Shown here one piece after another: positions 45,621 to 53,738 of a stretch of DNA of 64,000 bases. The notes beneath the pieces were generated by a model. It had not been told where the DNA came from and ran no database searches. It saw nothing but the letters and a program-made list of their open reading frames with translations. Origin of the DNA: CAVTWS01 sp963738445 (GTDB lineage: Bacteria > Actinomycetota > Acidimicrobiia > Acidimicrobiales > SHLQ01); NCBI GenBank assembly GCA_963738445.1, contig CAVTWS010000006.1, positions 1 through 64,000 of the forward strand, written 5' to 3'. Within the stretch, counting starts at the first letter, position 1. Each line of letters begins with the position of its first letter. The position numbers and the translations under genes are program-made.

Positions 45621-47448
45621 GTGCCTGAAATCGTCGCGCCCTTCCCGGCCACCGTCGTGGCGATCGCCGTCGAGCCGGGAAGCGAGGTGGCCGCCGGCCA
45701 GACCCTCGTCGTGCTCGAGTCCATGAAGATGGAGCACGTCGTCGTGGCACCGACGGGGGGCCGTGTCGTCGACATCGTCTCGAGTGTCGGCGCCGCCGTC
45801 CTGGCCGGCGACATCCTCGTTCAGCTCGAATCGGCCAGTTCACCCGACGGGCCCGACCCGTCTGGCGGCACCCCCATCGGAAGCCGGGCCGTTCCGGTCA
45901 CGCCCGACATCGACGAGGTGCGCGCCGATCTGGGCGCCGTCATCGACCGCCACGAACGCACCACCGACGCCCATCGCACCGGCGCCGTCGCTCGCCGCCA
46001 TGGGGCCGGCCACCACACGGCCCGGGAGAACCTGTCCGATCTGCTCGACGACGGATCGTTCGTGGAGTACGGCCCCCTCGTCGTCGCCGCCCAGCGGCGT
46101 CGTCGCCCGCTCGACGAGCTCATCGACCGCACACCCGCCGACGGATTCATCGGCGGCGTCGGCCGGATCGACGGCGCCCCGGTCGTGGCCTGCTCCTATG
46201 ACGCCACCGTCCTCGCCGGCACCCAGGGCCTGCTCGGCCACGAGAAGATGGATCGCCTCTTCGAACTGGCCGAGCGGCGACGCCTTCCCGTGGTGTGCTT
46301 CGCCGAAGGCGGCGGTGGCCGGCCGGGCGACACCGATGGGTTCGGCGTCTCGGGCCTCGACTGCATGGCCTTCCACGACTTCGCCCGGCTGAGCGGTCTC
46401 GTCCCGCTCGTGGCGATCGTGTCCGGCTATTGCTTCGCGGGCAACGCGGTGCTGGCCGGCTGTGCCGACGTGCTGATCGGGGTCGCCGGCAGCAACCTGG
46501 GCATGGGTGGCCCCGCCATGATCGAGGGTGGTGGTCTCGGCGTTTTCGGGCCCGAAGCGATCGGCCCGTTCGAGCACCAGGTGGCCAACGGCACGATCGA
46601 CCTCGCCGTCGACGACGACGCGGCCGCGGTGCGGGTCGCCAGGCACTACCTCGGTTACGTGACCGGGACAGTCACGGAGTGGACGTGCGCCGACCAGCGG
46701 CACCTCCGGCGCTCCGTCCCGGAGAACCGCGCCCGCGTGTACGACGTCCGCACCGTCGTCGAGCACCTGTTCGACACCGATTCCGTGCTGGAGCTGCGGT
46801 CGGGCTGGGCGCCCGGGATCGTCGAGCGCGCTGGCCCGGGTCGAGGGACGCCCGGTCGGCGTGGTGGCGAACCAGCCGCTCCACCTGGGTGGTGCCATCG
46901 ACGTCGACGGCGCCGACAAGGCCGCTCGATTCCTCCAGCTCTGCGACGCCTTCGACCTGCCGGTGGTGTACCTGTGCGACACCCCCGGCTTCATGGTCGG
47001 CCCCGACCACGAGGACCGCGCCGCCGTCCGGCGCCTGGCCCGGTTGTTCGTAACGGGGGCCAACGTGTCGGTCCCCTTCGGCACGGTCGTCCTCCGCAAG
47101 GCCTACGGCCTGGGGGCGCAGGCCATGGCCGGCGGTTCTCTCAAGGCGCCCCAGTTCTGTGTGTCATGGCCGACCGGCGAGTTCGGCGGCATGAACATCG
47201 AGGGTGCCGTGCGTCTCGGCCGGGCTCGGGAGCTCGAGGCCATCGTTGACCCGGGCGAACGGGAGCGGCAGTTCCAGGCGATGGTGGCGCGGCAGTACCA
47301 GGACGGCGCGGCGATCAACGTCGCCATGCTCACCGAGATCGACGACGTGATCGACCCGGCCGACACCCGGCGCTGGTTGGTGACGCTGACCACCCAGGAC
47401 CGGCCCACCCACGCCGGCAAGAAACGGGCCAACATCGACACCTGGTGA
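45621..47448 (+). CDS. Biotinyl (BCCP)-carboxyltransferase fusion of acyl-CoA carboxylase type (frameshifted)
   Basis: Starting at GTG 45621, residues 1-70 form a biotinyl domain with ESMKMEH (Lys36 biotinylated). After a linker a full carboxyltransferase follows: HTARENLSDLLDDGSFVEYG, CFAGNAVLAGCADV, SNLGMGGPAMIEGGGLG, then LGGAIDVDGADKAARF, CDTPGFMVGP and FGGMNIEGAV. The frame breaks at about 46824 with one extra base; removing it gives GIVSALARVEGRPVGVVANQ. The biotin carboxylase is absent nearby. Biotinyl domain in front of carboxyltransferase is an unusual order. It would carboxylate an acyl-CoA, suiting branched or terpenoid chain degradation (inference). Confidence 0.85.
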
Positions 47449-47561
47449 GGTGTCCAGCGACATCGACACCTGGTGAGGTGTCCAGCGACATCGACACCTG
47501 GTGAGGTGTCCAGCGACATCGACACCTGGTGAGGTGTCCAGCGACATCGACACCTGGTGAG
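47432..47561. repeat. 28-bp tandem array, 4.6 copies, spanning a stop codon
   Basis: Copies begin at 47432, 47460, 47488 and 47516, with a partial copy from 47544 to 47561, all identical. Each full unit contains ACACCTGGTGAGGTGT, a six-base stem with a GGTG loop. The first copy holds the last codons and TGA (47446-47448) of the carboxyltransferase. The array fills the gap to the convergent MaoC gene and could act as a multiple-hairpin transcription barrier. Confidence 0.95.
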
Positions 47562-47575
47562 CTTCCGGGCTGCCG

Positions 47576-48406
47576 TCAGAAGAGTTCGGCCCGGCCGTGG
47601 GTGATGACGGGAGCACCGCCGCTGTCGGCGTCGAAAGCGATCCCCAGGTCTCCGGCATCGAAGACGTGGACGTGGACCTGCTGACCGAGGAAGACGGGGC
47701 TGGCGAACCGGGCGGCGACGTGCCGGACGCGGGACGGGTCACCTCCGGCGGCGAGCTGGACCACACCTTGCGCGCACAGGGCCAGCGTGCACAGACCGTG
47801 CACGAACAGGCGGTCGAACCCGCTCTGGCGGGCCAGGTCGAGATCGAAGTGGTGCCCCGACCAGTCGCCGCTGGCCTCGGCGTATCGCTGCGCCATGCCG
47901 GCGTCACAATCGACGACGTAGGTGCCGATCGACCGATCCCGGGCCTCGGCCGGAAAGTTGTGCTCGGGAGGAGGGGAGCCGATCTGGTCGCAGGTGACGC
48001 CGAGGAAGACGGTGGTCCACCACTGCTCGGCGACGACCGTGTCCGACGCGTCCCGGGCCGTGTACTTCAACGTGACCGCGGAGTTGCGGCCGGCGGGACG
48101 AGCGCCGCACCCGTCGACCCAGAGCGTCAGCGGCTCCCCGGGCACGAGCGGTCGGTACAGGCGGACCTCGTGCTCACCGTGGACGCCGCTGGCTGCCGTC
48201 CGCTGGAACTCCGCCGACACGAGGGCGCCGCGGGCCTCGTTCTGTGGGGTCCAGATCTGGGTGACGATGGCCACCGGCGGGACGACGTCACCCGCCTGCA
48301 CGGCAGGGTTCGGGTCTCTCGTGGCCGCGGCGTAGCGGATCAGAAGCTCCGCGTTCAGGCATCCGTCGAACGGGCCGATGGTGCGGCCCAGGGTCACCGT
48401 GTCCAA
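47576..48406 (-). CDS. MaoC-type dehydratase, double hot-dog
   Basis: A 276-residue protein with two hot-dog halves. The C-terminal one carries the hydratase-2 motif in YAEASGDWSGHHFDLDLARQSGFDRLFVHGLCTL, with catalytic Asp and His; the N-terminal one (LIRYAAATRDPNPAVQAGDVVPPV) is degenerate. This is the layout of actinobacterial enoyl-CoA hydratases such as those in sterol side-chain breakdown. The start is TTG 48406 or GTG 48397, 4 bases after the P450 stop, so it is in one operon with that P450. It probably hydrates a 2-enoyl-CoA. Confidence 0.85.
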   Translation of the reverse strand: MDTVTLGRTIGPFDGCLNAELLIRYAAATRDPNPAVQAGDVVPPVAIVTQIWTPQNEARGALVSAEFQRTAASGVHGEHEVRLYRPLVPGEPLTLWVDGCGARPAGRNSAVTLKYTARDASDTVVAEQWWTTVFLGVTCDQIGSPPPEHNFPAEARDRSIGTYVVDCDAGMAQRYAEASGDWSGHHFDLDLARQSGFDRLFVHGLCTLALCAQGVVQLAAGGDPSRVRHVAARFASPVFLGQQVHVHVFDAGDLGIAFDADSGGAPVITHGRAELF

Positions 48407-48410
48407 CGCG

Positions 48411-49607
48411 CTAGCCGATGAGGACGGGCAGGCGATCCCAGCCGCGCACGTTCGGGGTGTGGGCCTGCTTGGCGTTGTCCCAATCGATCTCCCAATCCGG
48501 GAATCGTTTGATCACCTCGTCGAGCGCCACCCGGCCCTCGAGCCGGGCCAGCGCCGCCCCCAGGCAGAAGTGCAGGCCATAGCCGAAGCTCAGGTGGTGG
48601 TCGATCGTGCGATGGATGTCGAACGAGTCGCCGTCGGCGAAATGCCGCTCGTCCCGGTTCCCCGAGCCGTTGATCACGACCATGATGCTGCCCGACGGAA
48701 CCGTGTGGCCGTGGTGCTCGACGTCTCTGGTCATGACCCGAGACTGCACCGGCGACGGCGCCTCGAAGCGCAGGGTCTCCTCGATGGCCTGCGGGATCAG
48801 CCCGCGATCCTCGACGAGGTCACGGCGCTGATCGGGGTGCTCGGCGAGCAGCTTGCCCGCCCAACCGATGAGGCGCGTCGTGGTCTCGTTCCCGGCCCCG
48901 GCCAGCAACATGATGTAGGTGAGCACCTCGCCCCGTTTGAGGCGGCGGGTGGTGCCGGTCTCGTCGACGAACTCGGCTTCGAGCAACTCCGTCATCAGGT
49001 CGTCGGAGGGGTTCTTCGAGCGCCACTCGACGTAGTCGCCGAACAACCCGATCTGGGCCCCGAGGTCGGGCGCGGTGACCTCCTGGCCCTCCTCGATGCG
49101 CAGGCTGGCGTCGATGCGGTCACGGATGGCTTCCTGATCCTGTTCGGGGATGCCGAGCAACATGCCGATCGTGCGCATGGGCATGACGGCTCCGAGGTCG
49201 GCGATGAAGTCGAACCCGCCCGCCCCGACCAGCGGATCGAGGGTGTTGGCGCAGAACTCGCGGACCTTGGACTCCAGCGCGTTCATCTTCTTGGGGGTGA
49301 ACACCCGGGACATCAGCCCGCGATGCACGTCGTGGATCGGCGGATCCTCCATCAGGATCAGGCCCGGCGGCGGCTCCATGCCCGACAGGATGGTCTCGAG
49401 GGTCGAGCCCTTGCCGGAGCGGTAGGTGTCCCAGTCGACCAGGGCACGCTCGACATCGGCGAACCGGCTGATGGCGTAGAAGCCGTAGCGGTCGTTGTGG
49501 TACAGCGGGGCCTCGTCGCGCATGCGCCGCCACAGGGGATGGGGGTCCTTGTCGATCTCGATGTCGAACGGGTCGTAGTAGATGTCGCCGGCATCGGGCA
49601 ACGTCAT
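48411..49607 (-). CDS. Cytochrome P450
   Basis: An intact 398-residue P450 starting at ATG 49607. Motifs are MEDPPIHDVHRGLMSRVFTPKKM, I-helix LLAGAGNETTTRLIG, the E-x-x-R helix EETLRFEAPSPVQ and the heme loop LSFGYGLHFCLGAALARLE with its Cys ligand. It belongs to the soluble bacterial class needing ferredoxin. The downstream MaoC and upstream AMACR suggest oxidation of a branched chain to an acid, activation and beta-oxidation, as in terpenoid or sterol degradation (inference). The other P450 at 23674-24913 is only distantly similar. Confidence 0.92.
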   Translation of the reverse strand: MTLPDAGDIYYDPFDIEIDKDPHPLWRRMRDEAPLYHNDRYGFYAISRFADVERALVDWDTYRSGKGSTLETILSGMEPPPGLILMEDPPIHDVHRGLMSRVFTPKKMNALESKVREFCANTLDPLVGAGGFDFIADLGAVMPMRTIGMLLGIPEQDQEAIRDRIDASLRIEEGQEVTAPDLGAQIGLFGDYVEWRSKNPSDDLMTELLEAEFVDETGTTRRLKRGEVLTYIMLLAGAGNETTTRLIGWAGKLLAEHPDQRRDLVEDRGLIPQAIEETLRFEAPSPVQSRVMTRDVEHHGHTVPSGSIMVVINGSGNRDERHFADGDSFDIHRTIDHHLSFGYGLHFCLGAALARLEGRVALDEVIKRFPDWEIDWDNAKQAHTPNVRGWDRLPVLIG

Positions 49608-49670
49608 GAGTGGTCCCCTCGGTCGTGCACGTCCAGTCCCGAACCCTAATGGGTTGCCGGACCGCTGGAA

Positions 49671-50825
49671 TCAGGTCCGGCCCGATTGCCGGACGACCCC
49701 GGCGGCGAGCAGCCGCTCGACGACTTCGGCGGACATCCCGAGATCGGCGAGCACCGAGACGGTGTGGTCGCCGGCCCGAGCCGGCGCGCCGGGCGGGCGG
49801 GCCGCGGTGCGGGAGAACCGTGGAGCGGGGGCGGGTTGCACGACTCCGTCGACCTCGACGAACGTCTGGCGGGCCACGTTCTGGGGGTGATGCGGCGCCT
49901 CGGCCATGCTCAGGACCGGCGCCGCGCATGACCCGGGCGTCCCCAACTCGCGTTCCCACTCGTCGCGCGTGCGCTCACGGAACCGCGCCGCCATGACCTC
50001 GCCGTGGGCGTGACCACCGGTCGTGGTCGTCGGGGTCGTGAGGGACCTCCACCCCCAGCCGCTCGCACAACTCGGCGTAGAACTGGGGCTCGATCGCGCC
50101 GACGGAGACGTGTTTGCCGTCCGACGTCTCGTACACCCGGTAGTAGTGGGCGGAGCCGTCGACGACGTTGCTGTGGCGCTCGTCGCGCCAGGTGCCCTTG
50201 AGCCAACATGCCGTAGAAGACGGCCATGAGGCTGATCGAACCGTCGAGCATCGCGACGTCGATGACCTGACCCTGCCCGGATCGACCCGGTCTCCAGCAG
50301 GCCGCTCAGCACGCCGACCGCGAGCAGCATGCCACCGCCCCCGAAGTCGCCCAGGATGTTCAGCGGCGGCACCGGTTCGTCGGCCGTGCCGATCGCGTGG
50401 AGCGCGCCGGACAGCGCGATGTAGTTGATGTCGTGCCCCGCCATCTGCGCGTACGGGCCGTCCTGCCCGTACCCGGTCATGCGGGCGTAGACGAGGCGGG
50501 GGTTCCCGGCGAGCAGGTCGTCCGGACCGATTCCGAGACGTTCGGCCACCCCGGGCCGGTACACGTCGACGAACGCATCCGCGTCGGCCACCAGTCGGTG
50601 GACGAGACCACGACCCTCATCGTGTTTGGCGTCGACCGCGATCGACCGCTGGTTGCGCCGCATCACCGAATCGATCGGCAGCGGGGCCCCGACCTCCCCC
50701 GGGCGGTCGATGCGGATCACGTCGGCGCCGAGGTCGCCCAGCATCATTCCGCAGAAAGGCCCCGGGCCGAGCCCACCCATCATCACGACCCGGTATCCGG
50801 CGAGCGGCCCTGCCACGACCGGCAC
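49671..50825 (-). CDS. Alpha-methylacyl-CoA racemase / CoA-transferase family III (three frameshifts)
   Basis: The N-terminal part (VAGPLAGYRVVMMGGLGPGPFCGMMLGDLGADVIRID) and AGHDINYIALSGALHAIG, with the His and Asp used by alpha-methylacyl-CoA racemases, are in one frame. VIDVAMLDGSISLMAVFYGML follows in a second frame, GTWRDERHSNVVDGSAHYYRVYET in a third, and the C-terminus returns to the first. Breaks are near 50280, 50204 and 50020, with no net length change if started at GTG 50825. Racemases invert 2-methylacyl-CoA to the form accepted by acyl-CoA dehydrogenases. The start could also be ATG 50888. Confidence 0.82.
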   Translation of the reverse strand: MPVVAGPLAGYRVVMMGGLGPGPFCGMMLGDLGADVIRIDRPGEVGAPLPIDSVMRRNQRSIAVDAKHDEGRGLVHRLVADADAFVDVYRPGVAERLGIGPDDLLAGNPRLVYARMTGYGQDGPYAQMAGHDINYIALSGALHAIGTADEPVPPLNILGDFGGGGMLLAVGVLSGLLETGSIRAGSGHRRRDARRFDQPHGRLLRHVGSRAPGATSATATSSTAPPTTTGCTRRRTANTSPSARSSPSSTPSCASGWGWRSLTTPTTTTGGHAHGEVMAARFRERTRDEWERELGTPGSCAAPVLSMAEAPHHPQNVARQTFVEVDGVVQPAPAPRFSRTAARPPGAPARAGDHTVSVLADLGMSAEVVERLLAAGVVRQSGRT

Positions 50826-50938
50826 CGTAGCCCGACGCGGGGACGGCGGGCGACCGTGGCGACCCGGTCTCACCGCGGACTGCATCATCGGGTTGTGGCA
50901 TGGTTCATGCCGCCGATCCGTGATCTGGGGGACATCTG

Positions 50939-53482
50939 ATGGACATCGACGCTCTGCTGGCCGAGCTGACGCTGGAGGAGAAGGTCCGACTGACCGCGGG
51001 GTTCGACCTCTGGAACATCGCCGCGGTCGAACGGCTCGGGATCCCGCAGATCAAGGTGACCGACGGACCGAACGGCGCCCGGGGCGCAGAAGGTCTCCTC
51101 GGCGCGGGCTCCACCACCGCGGCCTGCCTCCCGTGCGGGTCCGCCCTCGGCGCCACCTGGGATCCCGAGCTGGTCGTCCACGTCGGCGAGCTGATCGGGC
51201 GCGAGGCCCGCACCAAGGAGTGCCGGTTCCTCCTGGCGCCGACCATCAACCTGCACCGCTCACCGCTCGCCGGGCGGAACTTCGAGTGCTACTCCGAGGA
51301 CCCGCTGCTGTCAGGCAAGATCGCCGCCGGATTCGTACGGGGGGTGCAGTCCCAGGGCGTCGCCGCGACGATCAAGCACTTCGTCGCCAACGACGCCGAA
51401 CACGAGCGCTACACGATGAGCTCCGACATGGACGAGCGGACGCTACGCGAGCTGTACCTCCGTCCGTTCGAGTTGGCGGTGAGGGAGGGCGGGGCGCTCG
51501 CGGTGATGACCGGCTACAACCGGCTCAACGGGCGCTTCCACAACGAGAACCCCGAGTTGCTCAACTCGATCCTGCGCGACGAGTGGGGGTTCGACGGCAT
51601 CGTCATGACGGACTGGTTCGCCTTCGTCGACACCGTCACCTCACCCCCGGCAGGAGTCGACCTCGAGATGCCCGGCCCGGCACGCGGCTACGGCGACCAC
51701 CTCATCGACGCGGTTCGCCAGGGCACCGTCCTCGAGGCGCATCTCGATGCCATGGTGCGGCGCTGGTTGACGGTCATCGACCGGCTCGGAGCGTGGGACG
51801 ACGACCCCCCGGGGACCGAGGCCTCGGTCGATCGCCCCGAGGATCGGGTGCTGGCCCGCCGGGCGGCCGCAGAGTCGACCGTGCTGTTGTCGAACCGGGG
51901 CGTTCTCCCCCTCGATCCGAGCGTCGGGATCCGGGTGGCCCTCATCGGACCGATGGCCGCGAATGCGCACATGATGGGCGGCGGCTCGGCCCAGCTCGTC
52001 CCCCACCACCGCACATCTCTGCGGGACGTGCTCGCCTCCCGCCTGGGTGACCGACTCGTCTTCGAGCCCGGATGCCGGATCGACAAGACCACCCGCGAGC
52101 TCAGCGGTCGGGTGCTGGCCACGCCCGACGGCCGACCCGGGGTGTTCGTGGAGGTCTTCGCCGGTTTCGATCTGGCCGGCGACCCGGTGGCGACCCTGGT
52201 CAAGACCGACACCCGGCTCTTCTTCATCGGCTCCCCGGCCGAGGAGGCCGGCGCCGAATTCTCGCTGCGGGCCACCACCATCCTCACCCCCGAACGCAGC
52301 GGGCCGCACATCATCACCCTCGTCGATCTTGGGCACGCACGCCTCTTCGTCGACGGATCCCTCGTGCACGACGGCTTCACCGACTCGCTGCCGCGGGGCA
52401 CCGATGCGTTCGGCATGGCCAGCATCGAGCGCGAGGCTCCCCTCGAGCTCGTCCAGGGGCAGCCGGTCGAGCTGGTGGTCGAGTACTCGTCCCGCGACAG
52501 CATGCTGTTCTCGATGGCCAAGGTCGGCCTGCGTCCCGTCGAGACGGGGCGCGAGATCGCCGAGGCCTGCGCCGCCGCGGCGTCGTGCGATATCGCAGTG
52601 GTGCTCGTCGGCACGAGCGAGGAATGGGAGAGCGAGGGCCATGACCGCCAGTCGATGGACCTCCCGGGAGATCAGGACGAACTCGTTCGGCAGGTGGCCG
52701 CAGCCAATCCCCGGACGATCGTGCTCGTCAACACCGGAGCCCCCGTGTCGATGCCGTGGGCCGACGATGTCGCTGCCGTCGTCCAGGTGTGGCTCGGGGG
52801 CCAGGAGATGGCGTCCGCCATCGACTCCGTGCTCTTCGGCGAGGCCGAGCCGGCAGGCCGCCTCCCCACCACGGTGCCCCTGCGGGTCGAGCACAACCCG
52901 ACCTTCAACACCTTCCCCGGTTCCAACGACCACCACCCCTACGGCGAGGGGCTGCTCATGGGGTATCGCTGGTACGACACCCGCCACCTCCCGACCCGTT
53001 TCCCGTTCGGCCACGGCGGCAGCTACACCACGTTCTCCTGGGGAGACGCCACGGTGTCGGCCCCGTCCGTCCCGCCCGGGGGTCGCGTCGTCGTGACGGT
53101 CCCGGTCACGAACACGGGCGCTCGTCGTGGCGCCGAGGTGGTGCAGTGCTACGTGGAGCCGCCCGCCGTCGGCTGTCCCCGACCCGCACGCGAGCTGGCC
53201 GGGTTCGCCAAGGCGTGGCTCGATCCCGGCGAAACGGCGATGGTGCGCATCGAGCTCGAGGAGCGGGCGTTCGCCCACTGGGACCCGACCAGCCCCGACC
53301 TCGACGATCTGGCCGCCCGGGCGCCGCGCAACAACCCGATGGTTCCCCGGGCCACTGATCTGCGCTCCGAACCGGGCTGGTGGATCGAGGCCGGCACCTA
53401 TCGCATCGGACTCGGTGCCTCCGTCGCCGACATCCTCCAGCACGTCGACGTCACCGCCGAGGAGCGACGCCTCAACGCCTGA
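50939..53482 (+). CDS. Glycoside hydrolase family 3 with PA14-like insert
   Basis: An 847-residue GH3 of the beta-glucosidase B type starting at ATG 50939. The barrel has ELTLEEKVRLTAG, IKVTDGPNGARG, FECYSEDPLLSG, TIKHFVANDAEHERYTM and the nucleophile Asp in GIVMTDWFAF. After the first half of the sandwich domain, residues about 385-520 (VFVEVFAGFDLAGDPVATLV ... LFVDGSLVHDGF) look like a PA14 domain, which shapes the active-site entrance in such enzymes. GQEMASAIDSVLFGEAEPAGRLP and an FnIII-like end follow. Its stop lies in a 22-bp repeat array. Confidence 0.93.
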   Translation: MDIDALLAELTLEEKVRLTAGFDLWNIAAVERLGIPQIKVTDGPNGARGAEGLLGAGSTTAACLPCGSALGATWDPELVVHVGELIGREARTKECRFLLAPTINLHRSPLAGRNFECYSEDPLLSGKIAAGFVRGVQSQGVAATIKHFVANDAEHERYTMSSDMDERTLRELYLRPFELAVREGGALAVMTGYNRLNGRFHNENPELLNSILRDEWGFDGIVMTDWFAFVDTVTSPPAGVDLEMPGPARGYGDHLIDAVRQGTVLEAHLDAMVRRWLTVIDRLGAWDDDPPGTEASVDRPEDRVLARRAAAESTVLLSNRGVLPLDPSVGIRVALIGPMAANAHMMGGGSAQLVPHHRTSLRDVLASRLGDRLVFEPGCRIDKTTRELSGRVLATPDGRPGVFVEVFAGFDLAGDPVATLVKTDTRLFFIGSPAEEAGAEFSLRATTILTPERSGPHIITLVDLGHARLFVDGSLVHDGFTDSLPRGTDAFGMASIEREAPLELVQGQPVELVVEYSSRDSMLFSMAKVGLRPVETGREIAEACAAAASCDIAVVLVGTSEEWESEGHDRQSMDLPGDQDELVRQVAAANPRTIVLVNTGAPVSMPWADDVAAVVQVWLGGQEMASAIDSVLFGEAEPAGRLPTTVPLRVEHNPTFNTFPGSNDHHPYGEGLLMGYRWYDTRHLPTRFPFGHGGSYTTFSWGDATVSAPSVPPGGRVVVTVPVTNTGARRGAEVVQCYVEPPAVGCPRPARELAGFAKAWLDPGETAMVRIELEERAFAHWDPTSPDLDDLAARAPRNNPMVPRATDLRSEPGWWIEAGTYRIGLGASVADILQHVDVTAEERRLNA

Positions 53483-53590
53483 AACCCCTTCCTCCTCGTT
53501 CCGAAACCCCTTCCTCCTCGTTCTGAAACCCCTTCCTCCTCGTTCTGAAACCCCTTCCTCCTCGTTCTGAAACCCCTTCCTCCTCGTTCT
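53481..53590. repeat. 22-bp tandem array, five copies, overlapping a stop codon
   Basis: Five contiguous 22-base units start at 53481, 53503, 53525, 53547 and 53569; the first differs by one base (C for T at 53502). Each is pyrimidine-rich on the plus strand (CCCCTTCCTCCTCGTTCT core). The second and third bases of the GH3 TGA are the first two bases of the array. There are no spacers, so this is not CRISPR. Confidence 0.95.
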
Positions 53591-53635
53591 GGGAGACACG
53601 ACGGTCGCGCTGGCGACGGGTTGGTCTCCCAGAAC
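53586..53635. terminator. Nested stem-loop directly after the 22-bp array
   Basis: A 12-base perfect inverted repeat GTTCTGGGAGAC (53586-53597) pairs with 53624-53635, enclosing a second stem GTCGC (53604-53608) with GCGAC (53613-53617) around a GCTG loop. The left arm uses the end of the last repeat copy. It follows GH3 and precedes the amidohydrolase by about 100 bases, fitting a terminator or RNA-stabilising structure. Confidence 0.55.
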
Positions 53636-53661
53636 GGTGCTTGGGTGCACATCAGCCAGCC

Positions 53662-53693
53662 AGCAATGTGCCGGGCTAGCAATGTGCCGGGCT
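53662..53693 (+). repeat. 16-bp perfect tandem duplication
   Basis: AGCAATGTGCCGGGCT occurs twice head to tail (53662-53677 and 53678-53693), 45 bases before the amidohydrolase start. It lies between the terminator-like structure and the ribosome-binding site, so it may be in the leader of the next gene. Confidence 0.85.
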
Positions 53694-53738
53694 GACGCCA
53701 ATCCTCGTACGATCACCTCAGTCTCCGAGGAGGATGCC

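Noticed and set aside
47432..47561. Possible CRISPR array
   Set aside because: Copies are directly contiguous with no variable spacers, and no cas gene is near. The same applies to 53481-53590.
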